From: Parabacteroides merdae ATCC 43184
Lineage (GTDB): Bacteria; Bacteroidota; Bacteroidia; Bacteroidales; Tannerellaceae
Direction: 5' to 3'
DNA: 64,000 nucleotides
Assembly: GCF_025151215.1 (NCBI RefSeq)
Contig: NZ_CP102286.1
Location: 62,001-126,000 of the forward strand
Shown piece by piece: positions 62,003 to 64,000 of this stretch; position 1 is the first letter of the stretch; every line of letters starts with the position of its first letter. The position numbers and the translations under genes are program-made. The notes beneath the pieces were generated by a model, which did not search any database, was not told the DNA's origin, and saw only the letters and a list, made by a program, of their open reading frames with translations.

Positions 62003-64000
62003 ATGGATAGCAGAAAATTATTATATGAAATGATGAAAGAACAAGATTTTATAGCGCATGTCAGAGTAGAAGAGGATGCTTTCCGGATACAGACGGTGAA
62101 GGAACATTCAGTCGGTACGGCCACATTAAGCGAATCGTTTGCATCTGTTTTCGGGGCGGCGGCTTGGGGAAAGCAGAATGGCTGGTGGCATGATATGGGG
62201 AAATATACAAAGAATAGTTTTCAACCTTATATCCGTAACGCATCCGGCATGGCAGTGGAACAGAAAGTAGTGGATAAACCCGACCATTCCTCGGCTGGAG
62301 CGATTCTGGCGAGAGAAAAATTGCCGGGTTATTATCCTCCATTGGCTTATTGTATAGCCGGACATCATTCGGGATTGCTGGACTGGACTTCTTCCGGGGA
62401 GGCCAATTTGAATAGACGTCTGTCTAAAACAGATTGCTACCAGGAGATGCTGAAAGATGCACCGGAAGAGATGCAAGAGGTGGTTGCTTCGTTAGACCAG
62501 CCTTTGATTGATGATTTTGAGAAGGATATACATCAATGGATTCGCATGTTGTTCTCTTGCCTGGTTGATGCCGACTACTTGGATACGGAGCGGTTTATGC
62601 ATCCGGAACAAGCAGCCAGGCGTGGGCAATATGATTCTATGGAAACGTTGAAGGATCGGTTTGATGTCTATATGGAATCGCTTACGGCAAATGCACCAGC
62701 ATCTTTCATCAATGAGAAACGGGCGGCTATCCTGTCCCGTTGCCGGAAGATGGCCGAGAGCCTTCCCGGCTTTTTTAGCCTGACAGTTCCGACAGGTGGG
62801 GGAAAGACATTGGCGTCGATGGCTTGGGCACTCCTCCACGCCGTTCGTTACAAAAAAAAACGGATTATCATCGTTATTCCTTATACGAGTATTATTGTAC
62901 AGACGGCTGCCGTGCTCCGGGATATTTTCGGAGCGGAGAATGTGGTGGAGCATCATAGTAATTTGCAACAGGATAGTAACGACGAACGGTCCCCTTCTTT
63001 GCTGGCAACGGAAAATTGGGATGCTCCGATCATTGTGACGACAAATGTGCAGTTCTTTGAATCGCTGTATGCTTGCCGCACTTCGCGATGCCGGAAATTG
63101 CATAATATCTGTAACTCTGTTGTTATTCTGGATGAGGCGCAGATGTTACCGGTTGAGTTTTTGCACCCCATACTGGATGTCTTGCAGAGCTTGCAAGCCT
63201 CTTTTAAAGCCAGTATTTTGTTTACTACGGCCACATTACCCGTTTTTTCCGGTCGGATCGGAACAGGACCGGGGGCTTTTGACGGACTGAAAACTCCCGT
63301 GACAGAAATTACTTCTGTGCATGATAATTTGTTTGAGGCTTTTAAACGGGTGGAGCTGCATTGGCCGGAACCAGGCACAACCACTAACTTCGATGAACTT
63401 GCCGACGAGCTGTCCGGGTATGATTGTGTGCTATGTATTGTAAATACCCGTAAGGACGCGCGCGAGCTTTACCGGCGGATGCCTGAAGGAACTTTACATT
63501 TGTCGCGTATGATGTGCTCCGCGCATATCATGGAAGTTATAAAATTGATCAAGCAGAAATTGAAGGACAATGAACCAGTCCGTGTGATAAGTACGCAGTT
63601 GGTTGAAGCCGGGGTAGATATTGATTTCCCTGTAGTATACCGTGCTTTTGCCGGTCTGGATTCAATCATACAGGCGGCAGGAAGATGTAACCGGGAAGGC
63701 AAATTGAATCATGTGGGTAAATTAGGTCAGGTTTTTGTCTTTAATTTGGAGAATACTCTTTTGCGTGGTTTGATGGGAAAGGGAGCGGCTGCTTTGCGGG
63801 AGATACTGTCTGTTTCCGATGGGAGCGACTTGTTTTCTCCGGAGTGTATGGCTCAATATTTCAGCTTATTCTATAGCAATTGTAACACCTTTGATAAGGC
63901 TAATATAAAAGGTCTGTTATATAAAGGTTTTGCAGAAATGCACTTTATGTTTGCAACTGCTGCAGAGAAGTTCCGGTTGATAGACGATAAAGACTCGGTA
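62003..64000 (+). CDS. cas3: CRISPR-associated helicase-nuclease Cas3, 3'-truncated by window
   Basis: 666 codons with no stop before the window ends. The N-terminal HD nuclease has WWHDMGKYT (H63-D64), DHSSAGA and AGHHSGLLDW. The SF2 helicase follows: PTGGGKT with K268, DEAQ at 377-380, FTTATLP, STQLVEAGVDIDFP and QAAGRCNREGK from 557. Layout and wording (QTVKEHS, LHLSRMMCSAH) fit type I-C best. It degrades foreign DNA after Cascade binding. The start is ATG 62003; 62030 or 62033 are alternatives. The other cas genes and the array should lie beyond 64000. Confidence 0.95.
   Translation, partial: MDSRKLLYEMMKEQDFIAHVRVEEDAFRIQTVKEHSVGTATLSESFASVFGAAAWGKQNGWWHDMGKYTKNSFQPYIRNASGMAVEQKVVDKPDHSSAGAILAREKLPGYYPPLAYCIAGHHSGLLDWTSSGEANLNRRLSKTDCYQEMLKDAPEEMQEVVASLDQPLIDDFEKDIHQWIRMLFSCLVDADYLDTERFMHPEQAARRGQYDSMETLKDRFDVYMESLTANAPASFINEKRAAILSRCRKMAESLPGFFSLTVPTGGGKTLASMAWALLHAVRYKKKRIIIVIPYTSIIVQTAAVLRDIFGAENVVEHHSNLQQDSNDERSPSLLATENWDAPIIVTTNVQFFESLYACRTSRCRKLHNICNSVVILDEAQMLPVEFLHPILDVLQSLQASFKASILFTTATLPVFSGRIGTGPGAFDGLKTPVTEITSVHDNLFEAFKRVELHWPEPGTTTNFDELADELSGYDCVLCIVNTRKDARELYRRMPEGTLHLSRMMCSAHIMEVIKLIKQKLKDNEPVRVISTQLVEAGVDIDFPVVYRAFAGLDSIIQAAGRCNREGKLNHVGKLGQVFVFNLENTLLRGLMGKGAAALREILSVSDGSDLFSPECMAQYFSLFYSNCNTFDKANIKGLLYKGFAEMHFMFATAAEKFRLIDDKDSV

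Overview
The window reads as chromosome of a Bacteroidales bacterium, most likely a Parabacteroides or close Tannerellaceae relative (inference). Supporting this are the Bacteroidetes-type promoters (TTTG, 19-21 bp, TAnnTTTG) before several genes, SusC/Oar-like and TamL-like outer-membrane proteins, DUF3810, DUF4296 and DUF4922 proteins, CCDC81-type HU/SPOR and HU-related proteins, a two-subunit methylmalonyl-CoA mutase, and the order ileS / DksA-like / lspA. No rRNA, plasmid or phage structural genes and no complete insertion sequence were seen.

Layout. 1-9 kb: a zinc-peptidase-like gene, a secreted GH43 glycosidase, an RluA-type pseudouridine synthase with a long N-terminal extension, an SDR oxidoreductase, a SpoU methyltransferase, a zinc alcohol dehydrogenase, an HU/SPOR protein, and an SPFH/ribbon-helix-helix pair. 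9-21 kb: a PIF1-like helicase with TPRs, an Oar-like TonB receptor paired with a lipoprotein phosphodiesterase, tRNA-Glu, and mutA-mutB (B12-dependent succinate/propionate route). 21-31 kb: an S41 peptidase with a chimeric-looking N-terminus, a glycosyltransferase, a HIT-like DUF4922 protein, then a sugar salvage run: AmpG-like transporter, BadF-type amino-sugar kinase, AXE1 esterase, lactonase-like propeller and murQ. This resembles MurNAc salvage clusters of Tannerella. 31-44 kb: a cobalamin riboswitch with no gene of its own, then lipoprotein, Yip1, smpB, metH, DUF3810, ileS, DksA-like, lspA and a DUF4296 lipoprotein. 44-54 kb: a second SpoU methyltransferase, tamL, tRNA-Arg, speA, dinB, a YfcC carrier, rmuC and tpx. 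54-64 kb: a two-component system divergent from an outer-membrane barrel, an HU-related protein, a VapE/BT4734-type P-loop protein, and the first 666 codons of a type I (probably I-C) cas3 that runs off the window.

The most unusual signal is between genes. Several intergenic regions hold short arrays with an exact 22-bp (once 23-bp) period, each with a different core, and two of them contain an inverted unit that makes a near-perfect palindrome with a 12-nt loop. Related motifs overlap the vapE start codon and lie just before cas3. The orphan cobalamin riboswitch sits between a terminator-like hairpin and a fresh promoter, and so may be a stand-alone regulatory RNA in a region with two B12-dependent enzymes (MutAB and MetH).
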